Shown here: piece after piece, positions 40,053 to 48,691 of the stretch
Layout: each line of letters starts with the position of its first letter
Position numbering within the stretch: position 1 is the stretch's first letter
From: Myxococcales bacterium
GTDB lineage: Bacteria > Myxococcota_A > Polyangia > Haliangiales > Haliangiaceae
DNA: 64,000 bases
Direction of reading: 5' to 3'
Assembly: GCA_947483555.1 (NCBI GenBank)
Contig: CANKMW010000001.1
Location: 1 to 64,000, forward strand
Program-made: the position numbers and the translations under genes
Notes under the pieces: generated by a model
The model's input: only the letters and a program-made list of their open reading frames with translations
What the model was told of the DNA's origin: nothing
Database searches by the model: none

Positions 40053-41290
40053 CCTCGCGTCCTTCGACTCGGCCGCTTCGGGACCGGGACGCCGCACCCC
40101 CGCCGAGCGAGCCGCCAGGCGGCGCGTCGAACCAGCGGTTCGCACCGCTCCTCGCCGGCCTGCTCGCCACCGCCACCGCCTGCGTCACCCGCGACACGGT
40201 CGCGACCGCGGGCGCCGGCACCGACGTCGACACCTACTGCCAGGGCTCGGGGCCACCGGTGCTCGTCGACGATGCCTGCACCGGCGAGCTGGCCGAGGCG
40301 GTGTTCCGCCACGCGGTGTGCGCGTGCGGCGATCTCGGCCTCGGTGCCGCGCTGACCACCGACGCCTTCGACTCGCGCCTCGGGCCGTGGACCCCCGGTG
40401 GTACCGGCGGCCACCTCGGCGCCAACCTCGGGCTCGACTACAGCGGCGGCCTCACCGTCGGCGGCGACGTGACCATCGCCGGCAGCCGCGGCCTGCAGGC
40501 CGGCACGCGCCTCGACGTCGCCGGCAACCTGGCGATCGGCGGCGGCCTCGGCCGGCCGTCGTCGGCGATCACCGTCGGCGGCGCGGCCCGGGTCGGCGGC
40601 GACGTCGCGGTCGCGACGCTCGCGGTCACCGGCACGCTCACCACCAGCGCCGGCGCCGCGGTGACCGGCAACGTCACCGCCGGTGGCCGGGCCACCGCCG
40701 CGGTCAGCGTGCCGCCGCCGTGTCGCTGCGAACCCACCGACGTGCTCGACGTCGCCGCCATCGTCGCCGACCACGCGGTCGCCAACCACGACGCCGACCT
40801 CGGCATCACCCCCGACGACCTCGACGGCATCGAGGGCGATTTCACGCTCGAGCTACCGTGCGGCCGCTTCTACCTGTCGCGCATCCAGGCCTCGGGGGGC
40901 GGGACGGTGACGATCCGCGCCACCGGCCGCACCACGCTGTTCATCGCCGGCGACCTCACGCTCGACGGCAACCTGAGCGTCGAGATCGCGGCCGGCGCCG
41001 AGCTCGATCTCTTCATCACCGGCTTCCTCAACTTGCCCGGCAGCGCGCGGCTCGGCGACCCGGCGCGGCCGCGCGCCCTGCGGGTCTACCTCGCCAGCGC
41101 CGGCTCGGTCGCGCTGTCCGGAGGCTCGACCCTGGCCGGCAACCTCTACGCGCCCGACGCCGACCTGGCGACCAGCGCACCGGTCGACGTCTACGGCGCG
41201 GTCCTGCTCAACCGCTGGAACCTGAGCGCGCCGGTCGCCATCCACTACGATCGCGCGATCGAGGTCGCCGGCGAAGCCTGCGAGCGCTAG
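40049..41290 (+). CDS. Secreted/lipoprotein with beta-helix-like Gly-rich repeats
   Basis: 413 residues from a GTG overlapping the upstream stop (GTGA). The first 30 residues are partly encoded by a REP-like element (40057-40092); a hydrophobic segment with a lipobox-like ATAC follows (APLLAGLLATATAC). The central region is a run of short strands and turns (GLTVGGDVTIAGSRGLQAGT, RLDVAGNLAIGGGLG, AITVGGAARVGGDVAVATLAV) typical of polymer-forming, bactofilin-like or adhesin beta-helices. The C-terminal part (FYLSRIQASGGGTVTIRATG, LFIAGDLTLDGNLSVEI) continues the pattern. A surface structural role is likely. If the first part is repeat-derived, the original start may have been downstream. Confidence 0.65.
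   Translation: MTSRPSTRPLRDRDAAPPPSEPPGGASNQRFAPLLAGLLATATACVTRDTVATAGAGTDVDTYCQGSGPPVLVDDACTGELAEAVFRHAVCACGDLGLGAALTTDAFDSRLGPWTPGGTGGHLGANLGLDYSGGLTVGGDVTIAGSRGLQAGTRLDVAGNLAIGGGLGRPSSAITVGGAARVGGDVAVATLAVTGTLTTSAGAAVTGNVTAGGRATAAVSVPPPCRCEPTDVLDVAAIVADHAVANHDADLGITPDDLDGIEGDFTLELPCGRFYLSRIQASGGGTVTIRATGRTTLFIAGDLTLDGNLSVEIAAGAELDLFITGFLNLPGSARLGDPARPRALRVYLASAGSVALSGGSTLAGNLYAPDADLATSAPVDVYGAVLLNRWNLSAPVAIHYDRAIEVAGEACER
40057..40092. repeat. REP-like palindromic element, copy C, at the start of a coding region
   Basis: Outer arms GCGTCC (40057-40062) and GGACGC (40087-40092) with the CCTTCGACTCGGCC half shared with copy A. It encodes part of the N-terminus before the signal sequence of the protein starting at 40049. 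Confidence 0.5.
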
Positions 41291-41314
41291 CCAGACCTTG
41301 GCCGCGGCTCGGCC

Positions 41315-43069
41315 TTACTGTTCGGATCCCGGACGTTCGTAGCCGCTGACCACCGGCACGCCGTCGACGCGCAGCACGAACACCGGCTGCACCGTGCCGT
41401 ACGCGGTCCAGATCATGTAGTCGTGGCGGTTGAAGTGCAGCTCGTGCACGACCAGCGCCAGCTGCGAGCGCGCCACGCCCAGCTCCTCGCGCCCGGCATC
41501 GGGCAGCGTGCCCGGCAGCAGCCGATCGCGGATGTAGATCCCCCAGGCCGGCGACGCATCGTGGCTGTACACCAGCCGCGGCGGCGCGCCCGGGCGTGGC
41601 GCGCGGGTGCGCAGCAACGACAGCACGCCGCGCGCCGACTCGCCCCAGAACTGGCGATTCATGCCGAGGTCGGCGCCGCCCGGGGCGCCACCGGCGATGG
41701 CGTTGTAGTGGGTGAGCGCGCGCGGTTGGGCGTGGGCGGTCTCGATCGCCGCCGCGCCCACGACCAGCAGCCCGCACAGCACCACCGCCGCCGGTTCGAT
41801 CCGCCTCGCCCAGCGCTCGGGCAGCAGCGACCAGCGGCCAGCCACCGCCGCCGCCGCGCCGCGCGCGGCCCACACCACCCCGACCGCGGCGGCCACGCAC
41901 AGCGGCGGGATCGCGGCGGCCCAGTGTTTTTCGGCACCGAAGATCGGCGTCGAACCGAGGAAGAACGGCCCCATCGCCACCGCCGCCGACAGCACCAGCA
42001 ACAACCCGGGCGCGCTGTCCTGTTGCGGCACCAGACCGGCGGCGGCGCGCCGCAGCCACGCGCCGGTGCCAGCCACGGCGGCGGCCAGCGTCGCCGCCGG
42101 CACCGTCAGCACGGTCGTCACCAGCGCGACGTGCCATGGAAATGGCGGCGCGTTCAGGTTCTCGCCCAGGTACTCGAAGTTGTAGTGGACGTGATCCAGG
42201 TGGAAGCGCAGCCAGTCGCGCAGGTGCGCGGCGGTGTCGAACCACAGCCACGGCCACAGCGCGACCAGCACCAGCGGCCCGAGCACCCCCATCGCGACGA
42301 CCAGCAGCCAGCCGTCGCGGAATCCGCGGCCGAGCGCGCGCGCGACCCGGGCGACGCCGGTGCCCGGCGTGGTCGCCAGGTGGCGCCGGGTCACGACCCA
42401 GACGAAGTGCGGCGCCACGGCGAACGGCACCAGCAGCGCGTTGTGCTTGGTCGCCAGCGCGCAGCCCCACAGCACGCCGGCGGCGATGGCCCAGCCGCGC
42501 GATCGCAACCCGCGCCAGTACGCCCACACGGTCGCCGTCCACAGGGTCGCGATCGGGGCGTCGAAGCAGGCCAGCCCGCCGTGGAAGAACGCGCGCGGCA
42601 AGCACAACGTGAGCAAGGCCGCGATGACGCCCGCCGCCGTACCCCACACCTCACCGGCCCACAAGAACACCACCACCACCAGCAACGCGAACATCGCCGC
42701 CGTCGGTGCCCGGTAGGCCGTCACCTCCGACGCCACGCCGAGCTTGTCGTGCAGCACGATCTCCGACAGGCCGAACAGCGTCTTCATCAGCGGCGGATGC
42801 TCGCGGTTGTTGTCGGTCAGCCCGCGGCCGCCGAAGTGGGCGGTGATGGACTTCTCGGTCGCCATGCCGTCGGTGCCACCGGCGAGGTCGAGCCACCAGC
42901 GCGCGTACCTGGTCCCCTGCCCCATGTACACGGTCTCGTCGCGCGCGATGCCGACCTCGCGCTGGGCGACGATCACCAGCGTGAACGCGACCAGCCACAG
43001 TCCGAACGCCAGCGCCGGCCGCAACCACCACCGCACGACCGGCAGCGGCGGATCGCGCGGCTCGGTCAC
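41315..43069 (-). CDS. Polytopic glycosyltransferase of the GT39/PMT type
   Basis: 584 residues from a GTG overlapping the stop of the upstream PIN-domain gene (GTGA). ALAFGLWLVAFTLVIVAQREVGIARDETVYMGQG puts the catalytic-type acidic pair RDE after the first helix, and NREHPPLMKTLFG is the HPP-containing motif. About ten helices follow, then a soluble C-terminal domain of about 140 residues (PPRLVYSHDASPAWGIYIRD). Similar in plan to the protein at 12988-15051 but only distantly related in sequence. Sugar transfer on the periplasmic side is inferred. The overlap with the toxin gene makes this an unusual three-gene operon: antitoxin, toxin, glycosyltransferase. Confidence 0.85.
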   Translation of the reverse strand: MTEPRDPPLPVVRWWLRPALAFGLWLVAFTLVIVAQREVGIARDETVYMGQGTRYARWWLDLAGGTDGMATEKSITAHFGGRGLTDNNREHPPLMKTLFGLSEIVLHDKLGVASEVTAYRAPTAAMFALLVVVVFLWAGEVWGTAAGVIAALLTLCLPRAFFHGGLACFDAPIATLWTATVWAYWRGLRSRGWAIAAGVLWGCALATKHNALLVPFAVAPHFVWVVTRRHLATTPGTGVARVARALGRGFRDGWLLVVAMGVLGPLVLVALWPWLWFDTAAHLRDWLRFHLDHVHYNFEYLGENLNAPPFPWHVALVTTVLTVPAATLAAAVAGTGAWLRRAAAGLVPQQDSAPGLLLVLSAAVAMGPFFLGSTPIFGAEKHWAAAIPPLCVAAAVGVVWAARGAAAAVAGRWSLLPERWARRIEPAAVVLCGLLVVGAAAIETAHAQPRALTHYNAIAGGAPGGADLGMNRQFWGESARGVLSLLRTRAPRPGAPPRLVYSHDASPAWGIYIRDRLLPGTLPDAGREELGVARSQLALVVHELHFNRHDYMIWTAYGTVQPVFVLRVDGVPVVSGYERPGSEQ

Positions 43070-43461
43070 GCAAACAGCTCGATCGCAGCCCGGTTGCCGG
43101 GCGCCGACGCAAGTCGCGCGTCGCACGTCGCCAGCGGAGCGCCGAGGTGCTCGGCGAGGGCGACGTAGGCGGCGTCGTAGGCGGTGAGGTTGCCCCGCAG
43201 CTGCCAGATGCGCGGCAGCAGGGCGTCGTGTGGATAGCGGACCAGGTCGAGCGCGAGCCACTCGCCGATCGCGCGCGCCGCATCCACGGCCGTCACCACG
43301 CCGCGCGCCTCCAGCGCTCGCAGGGCCGACGCGACCTCCAGATCGATGAGGTGCGGTGCGTGGACCGTCTCGAGCGGCGTCGCGAGCCGAGCCGCAAGGT
43401 GAGCGGCGCGCGGGGTGCCCAGGAGCAACTCCACCACGGCGGAGGCGTCCAGCACGATCAT
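43066..43461 (-). CDS. vapC: PIN-domain toxin, VapC type
   Basis: 131 residues. PIN-domain pattern: MIVLDASAVVELLLG (Asp5), an acidic residue in HLIDLEVASALRAL, and YDAAYVALAEHLGAPLATCDARLA with two further Asp, together the Mg-binding site of VapC ribonucleases. The ATG overlaps the TGA of the antitoxin gene (ATGA), and its own stop overlaps the glycosyltransferase GTG. VapC toxins cut tRNA or rRNA; the target here is unknown. Confidence 0.9.
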   Translation of the reverse strand: MIVLDASAVVELLLGTPRAAHLAARLATPLETVHAPHLIDLEVASALRALEARGVVTAVDAARAIGEWLALDLVRYPHDALLPRIWQLRGNLTAYDAAYVALAEHLGAPLATCDARLASAPGNRAAIELFA

Positions 43462-43688
43462 CGGCGGTCGCGCTCAGCGCGGATGAGCTCGGCGGGTGAC
43501 GGAACGAGGTCGGCGCGAATCGGCGTCGCTCGCTGGGCGAGGAAGGCGCGCCAGCTCGGTCGGTCGGCGAGCATCCGGAGCTCGGCTAGCACGAGGTCCG
43601 ACAGCGTCACCCCTTCTTCAGCCGCCCGGGCCTTGAGCCGTCGGTGCAGCTGGTCCGGTACGTTCCTGACCTGGATCATCCTCGCCAT
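43458..43688 (-). CDS. vapB: FitA/VapB-like ribbon-helix-helix antitoxin
   Basis: 76 residues. The N-terminal ribbon-helix-helix (MIQVRNVPDQLHRRLKARAAEEGVTLSDLVLAELRML) is of the FitA/VapB type and binds DNA as a dimer; the C-terminal 30 residues (ATPIRADLVPSPAELIRAERDRR) would neutralise the toxin. Starts: ATG at 43688 or, three codons on, at 43679; GGAG lies just upstream. A 14-bp palindrome in the promoter is the likely autoregulatory operator. Confidence 0.88.
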   Translation of the reverse strand: MARMIQVRNVPDQLHRRLKARAAEEGVTLSDLVLAELRMLADRPSWRAFLAQRATPIRADLVPSPAELIRAERDRR

Positions 43689-43694
43689 GCTCCA

Positions 43695-43723
43695 AGCATG
43701 TTCACATGTGAACAGCATGTCAA
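43695..43723 (-). promoter_or_regulatory. vapBC promoter with 14-bp palindromic operator
   Basis: On the minus strand a perfect TTGACA -35 (43723-43718) is followed at 17 bp by CATGCT (43700-43695). The spacer contains the perfect palindrome GTTCACATGTGAAC (43700-43713 on the plus strand). A ribbon-helix-helix dimer bound there would block polymerase. Confidence 0.7.
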
Positions 43724-43750
43724 GGCCAGCAGCGCGGCGGCGCGTCGTGC

Positions 43751-44569
43751 TCATCGCCGCGCCTCGGCCGCGAAACAGGCCAGGCGGTCGCGCGCCTTGG
43801 CGCCGTCGATGGCGCGGACCACGAACGTCACGTCGGCGGTCCCCGGCGTGGTCGTCCCGCGCCAGCGCACCCAGCCGTCGTCGACACCGGCGCGGGCCCG
43901 GGCCACCTCGCGGCCGCCGACCTGGACGATCAGGTCGATCGGCGTCCGCACGTCGCGGCGCATGAACACGTCGGCGAGCCCGACCGCGCCGACCAGCGCG
44001 CTGCCCAGCGCCACCGCCGGGAACGTCACCGAGACCTCCTGGCCCGGCGACGGCACCACTTGTACGCAGCGGTGCGGTTCGAAGCCAACCTCGGCCAGCA
44101 CCACCTCGGGGCCCCGTGCGACCAGGCCGCTGACCTGCAAGCTCGACGGCGCGGCCATCGCCGCCGCCACCAGATCGGTGACGATCTGGGCCGCCGGTCG
44201 CTCGAACCGCCGCACCACCACGCCGCCGACGTTGCGCTGCCAGGCCGGACGAAGGCCGTGGGTCTCGGGTGCGCGCGCCCCGCGGATGCTCAGCTCCCAG
44301 ATGACCGGGTAGCGATCGCCGTCCATGCGGGCCGCCATCTCGATGGGAATGAGGTCGCCGAGGTGCAGCCGACCGACCGGATCGACCCAGCGCGGCGCGA
44401 ACACGATCAGCTCGCCGGCATGGTGCTCGGCACGCACCGCGGCCGCCGCGCGCGCCCACGCCCGGTCGCCGGGCACGCCGTCGCCGGCACCGACGACACG
44501 ACACGTGCTCCACGCCGCGATCGCCGCGAGCACCACGACCGGCGCGAGGCCCGTGACCAGCTTCTTCAA
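43751..44569 (-). CDS. Exported protein of unknown function
   Basis: 272 residues from a TTG. An N-terminal hydrophobic segment (KLVTGLAPVVVLAAIAAWS) exports or anchors it. The mature part is an alpha/beta protein (AVRAEHHAGELIVFAPRWVD, then PVGRLHLGDLIPIEMAARMD) ending in a beta-sandwich (IDLIVQVGGREVARARAG, TADVTFVVRAID). No family is recognised. It is divergent from a polytopic glycosyltransferase-like gene, and proteins of this kind often accompany such enzymes. A TAGGAT box ends 9 nt before the TTG. Confidence 0.65.
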   Translation of the reverse strand: MKKLVTGLAPVVVLAAIAAWSTCRVVGAGDGVPGDRAWARAAAAVRAEHHAGELIVFAPRWVDPVGRLHLGDLIPIEMAARMDGDRYPVIWELSIRGARAPETHGLRPAWQRNVGGVVVRRFERPAAQIVTDLVAAAMAAPSSLQVSGLVARGPEVVLAEVGFEPHRCVQVVPSPGQEVSVTFPAVALGSALVGAVGLADVFMRRDVRTPIDLIVQVGGREVARARAGVDDGWVRWRGTTTPGTADVTFVVRAIDGAKARDRLACFAAEARR

Positions 44570-44578
44570 CGCGCTGGC

Positions 44579-44584
44579 ATCCTA
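44579..44584 (-). promoter_or_regulatory. -10 box TAGGAT, leaderless start at 44569
   Basis: On the minus strand TAGGAT ends 9 nt before the TTG at 44569. Confidence 0.4.
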
Positions 44585-44604
44585 CCTCGGCGGGCGCGGC
44601 GGTG

Positions 44605-44610
44605 TATGTT
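44605..44610 (+). promoter_or_regulatory. -10 box TATGTT, leaderless start at 44620
   Basis: TATGTT ends 9 nt before the GTG at 44620. In-frame GTG codons at 44602 and 44614 are upstream or too close if this box is used. Confidence 0.4.
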
Positions 44611-44619
44611 CGCGTGCCC

Positions 44620-46011
44620 GTGCGCTGGCTCCACGCCTACCGCATCCACCTGGCGCTGTTCGTCGTCGGCTTCGTCGGCTACTGCGGCATCGTCGGCGGT
44701 CGGCTGTGGCGGCAATCGTCCGACCCCCACTTCGTCTACCAGGCCGACGCCTGGCTGCACGGCGAGCTGGCCATCACGCCACCACCCGCCAAGGGCGACG
44801 ACTGGGCCAAGGTCGAGACCGTGGTGCTGCGCGACGGCCGCACCGTGCGCGGCCGTCGCCTGCAGACCCGTCCCGTGTTCCGCATGGTCGGCGGCGACAC
44901 CGTGCCGGCCACCGACATCGTGAGCACCCAGGGCTCGACGTACTACGTCTCGTTCCCGCCCCTGCCGGCCGTGATCATGTTGCCGGCCGCGATCGCCGGC
45001 GGCCGGCGCGGCAACGACGTGCTGCCGACGGTGCTGTGCGCGGCACTGATCCTGCCGCTCGCCTTCGCGACCCTGCGTCGCCTGGCCGCCGCCGGCCAGT
45101 CGGAGCGCACCATCGGCGACGACCTCTGGCTCACGCTGGCGCTCGGGTTCGGCACCGTCCTCTACTTCAGCGCCGTGCAGGGCCGGGTCTGGTTCACGGC
45201 CCACGTGGTCGGCGTGTTGCTCGCGCTCGGCTACGCGTGGGCGTCGATCGAGGCCCGCCGCCCGCTGGTCGCCGGGCTGTGCCTCGGCCTCGCCGCCATC
45301 ACCCGCACGCCGATGGCCTTCATGTTCCCGCTGTTCGTGCTCGAGGCGACCCGCATGGCGGGTGGCGTCCGCACGCTGCGCCTGGGCCGGATCGAGCGCA
45401 ACATCTACCTGCGTCAGGTCGCCCGCCCGCTGCTGTGGTTCGCGGCGCCGGTGGTCGTGATCGCGATCGGCGCCGCCGCCTACAACCTGGTCCGGTTCGG
45501 CGAGCCGACCGAGTTCGGGCACTCGTACCTGTACGTCCGGCAGCAGGCCCAGATCGAGGCCCACGGCCTGTTCAGCTTCCACTACCTGGCGCGCAACCTG
45601 GCGGTCGCGTTCACGCTGCTGCCCGAGGTCCCGGAAAAGGGCCCGCTGGTCCAGATCTCCGGCCACGGCCTGGCCCTGTGGGTGACGACGCCGGCGTTCT
45701 TCCTGCTGCTGTGGCCGCGCGTCCGTCCGCCCATCCACCGCGCCCTGTGGATCACCGTGGCGCTGGTCGCGATCCCGACCTTCTTCTACCAGAACTCGGG
45801 CTGGGTCCAGTTCGGCTACCGCTTCAGCCTCGACTACACGCCGTTCTTGATCCTCTTGCTCGCGGTCGGCGGTCGCCGCCTCGGCTGGGGGACGCGGACG
45901 CTGCTCGCGCTCGGCATCGCCATCAACCTGTTCGGCGCCTGGAGCTTCATCAACCACCCGGAGTACTATCGGGTCGGCGGTGGCGCGTACGGGACCGTCG
46001 TCGCCCACTGA
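44620..46011 (+). CDS. Polytopic membrane protein, glycosyltransferase-like
   Basis: About 463 residues with roughly ten helices. The first (IHLALFVVGFVGYCGIVGGRLW) is followed by SSDPHFVYQADAWLHGELAI, where Asp/His residues sit at the usual GT-C catalytic loop. GSTYYVSFPPLPAVIMLPAA and AAITRTPMAFMFPLFVLEAT are blocks seen in bacterial dolichyl-phosphate-mannose-type transferases. The frame is open from a GTG at 44602; I prefer 44620 because TATGTT fits a leaderless start there, but the difference is only six residues. No partner gene is fused or overlapping. Confidence 0.75.
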   Translation: MRWLHAYRIHLALFVVGFVGYCGIVGGRLWRQSSDPHFVYQADAWLHGELAITPPPAKGDDWAKVETVVLRDGRTVRGRRLQTRPVFRMVGGDTVPATDIVSTQGSTYYVSFPPLPAVIMLPAAIAGGRRGNDVLPTVLCAALILPLAFATLRRLAAAGQSERTIGDDLWLTLALGFGTVLYFSAVQGRVWFTAHVVGVLLALGYAWASIEARRPLVAGLCLGLAAITRTPMAFMFPLFVLEATRMAGGVRTLRLGRIERNIYLRQVARPLLWFAAPVVVIAIGAAAYNLVRFGEPTEFGHSYLYVRQQAQIEAHGLFSFHYLARNLAVAFTLLPEVPEKGPLVQISGHGLALWVTTPAFFLLLWPRVRPPIHRALWITVALVAIPTFFYQNSGWVQFGYRFSLDYTPFLILLLAVGGRRLGWGTRTLLALGIAINLFGAWSFINHPEYYRVGGGAYGTVVAH

Positions 46012-46055
46012 CCCGTGCGCCGGGGCCGGGACCCGCGGTTTGCCGGCGCGCTGGC

Positions 46056-46084
46056 TTGAGCGGCCCCGGCCGAGGCCGTAATGT
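46056..46084 (+). promoter_or_regulatory. Promoter of the PspA-ABC-AAA operon
   Basis: TTGAGC (46056-46061), 17-bp spacer, TAATGT (46079-46084). Predicted transcript start near 46091, with GGGAGG just before the ATG at 46133. One of the two best-spaced -35/-10 pairs in the window. Confidence 0.6.
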
Positions 46085-46132
46085 CCGTCAAGGCTTGGCG
46101 CCCGTCGGCGCGCGCCACCTCGGGAGGCTCGG

Positions 46133-46894
46133 ATGATCTTCGGAAAAATGTTCAGCGCCGTGCGCGCGCAGCTCAACAAGCTCGCCAACTACTTCTGGGA
46201 GGCGGACCCGATCGCCCAGATGCAGTACGAGTACGACTCGGCGGTCGAACAGCTCAAGGAAGGCCGGCTCGGCCTCGAGCAGTACCGCGGCTTGGTCGAG
46301 ACCGTCGGTCGCCAGGTCAAGGCCGGGGAGACCCACGTCACCAAGCTCCAGTCCCAGGCCAAGGCGTACCTCAAGGCCGGCGAACGCGAGAGCGCGGCCA
46401 AGTTCGCGCTCGAGATGCAGAAGGCCAAGGAGCAGCTGGTCCAGAACAAGGCCCAGCTCGAGATGCACGAGACCGCGTATCAGAACAACCTCAAGAAGAT
46501 CCAGCACGCCAACAAGAAGCTGGGCGAGGTCAAATCCAAGATCCAGCAGTACGACGCCGAGCTCAAGATGAGCGAGGCCGAGGCCGAGGTCGCCAAGCTG
46601 TCGGCGAGCTTCGATCTCAACGTCACCACCGACTTCGGTCAGCTCGAGGACGTCATCCAGCGCAAGATCGACGGCAACCGCGGCAAGGCGCGGGTCGCCG
46701 CCGATCTGTCGTCGCAGGGCATCAGCGACATCCAGGCCGAGGAGCGCATGGAGAAGGCGATGGGCGAGGACGCGCTCAAGGACCTCGAGGTCGAGCTCGG
46801 CATGCGAGCGCCCGAGGTCACGCCGGTGATCGACGCCCAGAAGGATCTGGGGCCGTCGGTCACCGAGTCGGTCGCCGAGCTCGAGAAGGCCTGA
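46133..46894 (+). CDS. pspA: PspA/IM30-family membrane-stress protein
   Basis: 253 residues. The N-terminal amphipathic helix (FGKMFSAVRAQLNKLANYFW) binds membrane. About 180 residues of coiled coil follow (DSAVEQLKEGRLGLEQYRGL, AKAYLKAGERESAAKFALEM, QLVQNKAQLEMHETAYQNNLKK), the ESCRT-III-like PspA fold. The EAADPxxx region typical of PspA reads EADPIAQMQYEYDSAV. PspA and Vipp1 form rods and carpets that stabilise damaged membranes. It is the first gene of the operon, with a strong GGGAGG ribosome-binding site. No pspB, pspC or pspF neighbours are present, so its partners are likely the downstream ABC and AAA+ proteins. Confidence 0.92.
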   Translation: MIFGKMFSAVRAQLNKLANYFWEADPIAQMQYEYDSAVEQLKEGRLGLEQYRGLVETVGRQVKAGETHVTKLQSQAKAYLKAGERESAAKFALEMQKAKEQLVQNKAQLEMHETAYQNNLKKIQHANKKLGEVKSKIQQYDAELKMSEAEAEVAKLSASFDLNVTTDFGQLEDVIQRKIDGNRGKARVAADLSSQGISDIQAEERMEKAMGEDALKDLEVELGMRAPEVTPVIDAQKDLGPSVTESVAELEKA

Positions 46895-46960
46895 CCCAGG
46901 GGTCGGGGAGTTCGGGGAGTCGGGATTCGCAGAGCCAGGTTTCGAGGAGAGAGAACCGAT

Positions 46961-48691
46961 ATGAGCCAAGCCGCCGGTAAGCCCAAGCCCGCATTCTTCA
47001 TCGCCGTCCTCGTGGTCATCGCCGCGCTGATCGGCTTCGCCGTCCTCCGCTGCACCAAGAAGAAGGACGGCGGCAAGACCGGGCAGCAGATCGACATCAA
47101 GGACATCAAGGACCAGTCCGGCAAGCCGATCCCGCTGGAGAATCCGGACCTGACCGGCGTCACCACGGTCCAGGAGTACTCGTTCGAGGCCGGATCCAAG
47201 CTGCCGCCGGTCCAGGGCGCCGCCGACTACAAGGCGATCGGCAAGGATCGGGTCGTCAAGTTCGCGATCAACGTGTGGGCCGGGTGGGCGCCGATCATCT
47301 TCGCCAACGAGGGCATGAAGGCCAAGAAGGAGTGGAAGGACGCCAAGGGCAACGCCTTCAAGGTCGAGCTGGTGCTGCTCGACAACCCGATCCGCATGCG
47401 CGACACGTTCGCGGCCGGCGAGGTCCAGATCGGCTGGGCCACCGTCGACATGCTGCCGCTCATGGTCGAGGGTCTCAAGCGCGATCCGCGCACCATGCCG
47501 CGCGTCTTCCACCAGGTCGACTGGTCCAACGGCGGCGACGGCATCGTCGTCCGCGACACCATCAAGAGCGTCGCCGATCTGCGTGGCAAGAAGGTGGTGC
47601 TGGCGCAGAACTCGCCCTCGCACTACTTCCTGCTCAACGCGCTGCTCAACGGCGGCGTCCAGCCCGACGAGGTGGAGATGGTCTTCACCCAGGACGCGTT
47701 CCAGGCCGCGCGCGCCTACGCGACCCAGAAGGACATCTCGGGATGCGTGTCGTGGGCGCCCGACATCTACCGCATCGCCGAGAAGCTGCCTGGCAACCGC
47801 CTGCTGGTCACCACCCTCGAGGCCAACCACCTGATCGCCGACGTGTGGTTCGCGCGCGCCGACTTCGCCCGCGACAACCCCGACATCATCGAGGGCCTGG
47901 TGCGCGGCATCCTCGACGCCACCGCGGCGCTCAAGGACGACCCCAGCAAGCAGCAGGTCGCCAAGTGGATGGCCGATGGCTACGGGCTGCCGCCCGACGA
48001 GACGCTCGGCATGCTCGCCGACGCCCACTGGACCAACTACGCCGAGAACCGCGACTTCTTCCTCAACGCCAACAACCCGACCAACTTCGAGCGCACGTAC
48101 AACACCGCGTTCCTGCTCTACAAGGCGATCGGGGTGGTGACCGACAAGGTCGACTTCGACCAGATCATGGACTTCTCGGTCATCAAGAAGCTGGGCGCCG
48201 ACGAGAAGTACGCCAAGCAGAAGAACGAGTACGAGGTCCAGTTCGCGCCGGTGGCGGCGTCGGGCATCAACGTCGAGTCGACGATCCTGACCAAGACCAT
48301 CGTGGTCTCGTTCTTCCCCAACTCGAGCGAGCTGTACAAGAAGGTCGAGAAGCAAGGCCAGGCCCAGCCGGTGCTGTACGACCCCAACGTCGACTTCGTG
48401 ATCGAGGAGGTGGCCAAGGTGTCGAAGCAGTACGGCGCCGCCCGCATCCTGATCGAAGGCCACACCGATGGCTCGATGCGCAGCCAGGCCGATCCGGCGC
48501 TGGTGAAGTCGCTGTCGTTCGATCGCGCCAACGCGGTGAAGCAGGCGCTCATCAACAAGTTCCAGCTGCCCGCCAATCAGTTCACGGTCAACGGCCTGGG
48601 CTGGGATCGCCCGGCCGACCCCGCCGACCCCAACAACCACGCCAAGAACCGGCGGGTCGAGGTCAAGGTCGTACCGGCCGAGGCGCAGTGA
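46961..48691 (+). CDS. Membrane-anchored ABC substrate-binding protein fused to an OmpA peptidoglycan-binding domain
   Basis: 576 residues. One N-terminal membrane helix (11-31, FFIAVLVVIAALIGFAVL) without a lipobox. Residues about 85-390 form a NitT/TauT-type (NMT1/SsuA-like) binding domain (KFAINVWAGWAPIIFANEGM, VQIGWATVDMLPLMVEGL, VVLAQNSPSHYFLLNALLNG, GCVSWAPDIYRIAE). Residues about 455-572 are an OmpA-like domain with ILIEGHTDGS and NRRVEVKVVP, including the Asp and Arg that grip diaminopimelate. The fusion would hold the binding protein between inner membrane and peptidoglycan, which is unusual for an importer and suggests sensing or a structural role. Confidence 0.88.
   Translation: MSQAAGKPKPAFFIAVLVVIAALIGFAVLRCTKKKDGGKTGQQIDIKDIKDQSGKPIPLENPDLTGVTTVQEYSFEAGSKLPPVQGAADYKAIGKDRVVKFAINVWAGWAPIIFANEGMKAKKEWKDAKGNAFKVELVLLDNPIRMRDTFAAGEVQIGWATVDMLPLMVEGLKRDPRTMPRVFHQVDWSNGGDGIVVRDTIKSVADLRGKKVVLAQNSPSHYFLLNALLNGGVQPDEVEMVFTQDAFQAARAYATQKDISGCVSWAPDIYRIAEKLPGNRLLVTTLEANHLIADVWFARADFARDNPDIIEGLVRGILDATAALKDDPSKQQVAKWMADGYGLPPDETLGMLADAHWTNYAENRDFFLNANNPTNFERTYNTAFLLYKAIGVVTDKVDFDQIMDFSVIKKLGADEKYAKQKNEYEVQFAPVAASGINVESTILTKTIVVSFFPNSSELYKKVEKQGQAQPVLYDPNVDFVIEEVAKVSKQYGAARILIEGHTDGSMRSQADPALVKSLSFDRANAVKQALINKFQLPANQFTVNGLGWDRPADPADPNNHAKNRRVEVKVVPAEAQ

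Noticed and set aside
41299..41317. Hairpin between convergent genes at 41290 and 41315 as a two-way terminator
   Set aside because: Only a 5-bp stem (GGCCG/CGGCC) and no T run on either strand; too weak to call.
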